Source: Prevotellaceae bacterium UBA4336
Lineage (GTDB): Bacteria; Bacteroidota; Bacteroidia; Bacteroidales; Bacteroidaceae
Assembly: GCA_002394305.1 (NCBI GenBank)
Contig: DGTM01000068.1
Span: 2,696 to 8,601 of the forward strand
Reading direction: 5' to 3'
Length of the DNA stretch: 5,906 nt
The notes under the pieces are model-generated. The model was not told the DNA's origin and did not search any database. It saw only the letters and a program-made list of their open reading frames with translations. The translations under genes and the position numbers were made by a program. Shown piece after piece: positions 5,784 through 5,906 of this stretch (position 1 is the stretch's first letter; each line of letters opens with the position of its first letter).

Positions 5784-5789
5784 GTTTAT

Positions 5790-5830
5790 TTACGATTTGA
5801 CAATTTACTATTTACTATTTATCTACTATT
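5790..5830. repeat. AT-rich TTTACTA repeats upstream of the DUF3098 gene
   Basis: TTTACTA occurs twice in tandem at 5804-5810 and 5811-5817. Variants follow (TTTATCT at 5818, CTACTATTT at 5823), and TTTACGATTTG precedes at 5789. The block is the immediate leader of the minus-strand gene starting at 5783. No TAnnTTTG promoter reading leftward is seen in it. Confidence 0.6.
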
Positions 5831-5839
5831 TCAACTTTC

Positions 5840-5896
5840 GGAAGTAAAAGAGGAAGTAAAAAAAGGAAGTAAACTCGCTTCGCTCGTGGAAGTTAT
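5840..5896. repeat. GGAAGTAAA short tandem repeats at the right end
   Basis: GGAAGTAAA occurs at 5840-5848, 5852-5860 and 5865-5873, at 12- and 13-bp spacing. A degraded GGAAGTTAT lies at 5888-5896. Between the last two is CTCGCTTCGCTCG (5874-5886), with partial internal symmetry. The stretch 5784-5906 contains no convincing gene. Confidence 0.65.
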
Positions 5897-5906
5897 ATGC
5901 TACGCA

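Noticed and set aside
5784..5906. Partial ftsX expected upstream of the DUF3098 gene
   Set aside because: The stretch is repeat-rich with stops in all minus-strand frames and shows no FtsX-like sequence; if ftsX exists it lies beyond the window.

Overview
This window looks like a chromosomal segment from a Bacteroidales bacterium, probably Prevotella-like. Four things point there. The order DUF3098 - uppP - truB - queA - folK on one strand is the arrangement I associate with that group. The ribokinase gene has a TAnnTTTG promoter element of the Bacteroidetes type. Most starts have A-rich leaders instead of Shine-Dalgarno sequences. The gaps are filled with short AT-rich or G-run repeats, while the coding DNA is G+C-rich. 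The genus is inference; no rRNA or other marker is present.

Layout. Positions 1-88 hold a tandem repeat array, followed by a probable promoter at 129-162. Next come two plus-strand genes, a ribokinase (208-1134) and a ten-helix DMT-type sugar permease (1167-2165), which together look like a small pentose (ribose) uptake and activation operon. The minus strand, read from right to left, carries a DUF3098 membrane protein (5783-5550), uppP (5536-4673), truB (4673-3981), queA (3817-2735) and folK (2627-2097). The first three are tightly packed. The truB-queA gap (163 bp) and queA-folK gap (107 bp) are repeat-filled. The two gene blocks converge and overlap by 69 bp at 2097-2165. No gene-free stretch exceeds 300 bases: 1-207, 3818-3980 and 5784-5906 contain repeats and no convincing gene.

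How the genes work together. The left block would import a sugar, most likely ribose, and phosphorylate it at O5 to feed the pentose phosphate pool. The right block is a housekeeping cluster: undecaprenyl pyrophosphate recycling for cell envelope synthesis, tRNA pseudouridine-55 formation, queuosine synthesis and the pterin step of folate synthesis. Its members share genome position more than a pathway.

I see no phage, transposon, CRISPR array or new multi-gene system. The most unusual features are the short repeats touching the housekeeping genes. A C5-TAAA-G5 element forms an inverted pair around the folK start and supplies codons near the FolK N-terminus. A 7-bp repeat supplies the truB stop codon. 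Tandem arrays precede rbsK and queA.
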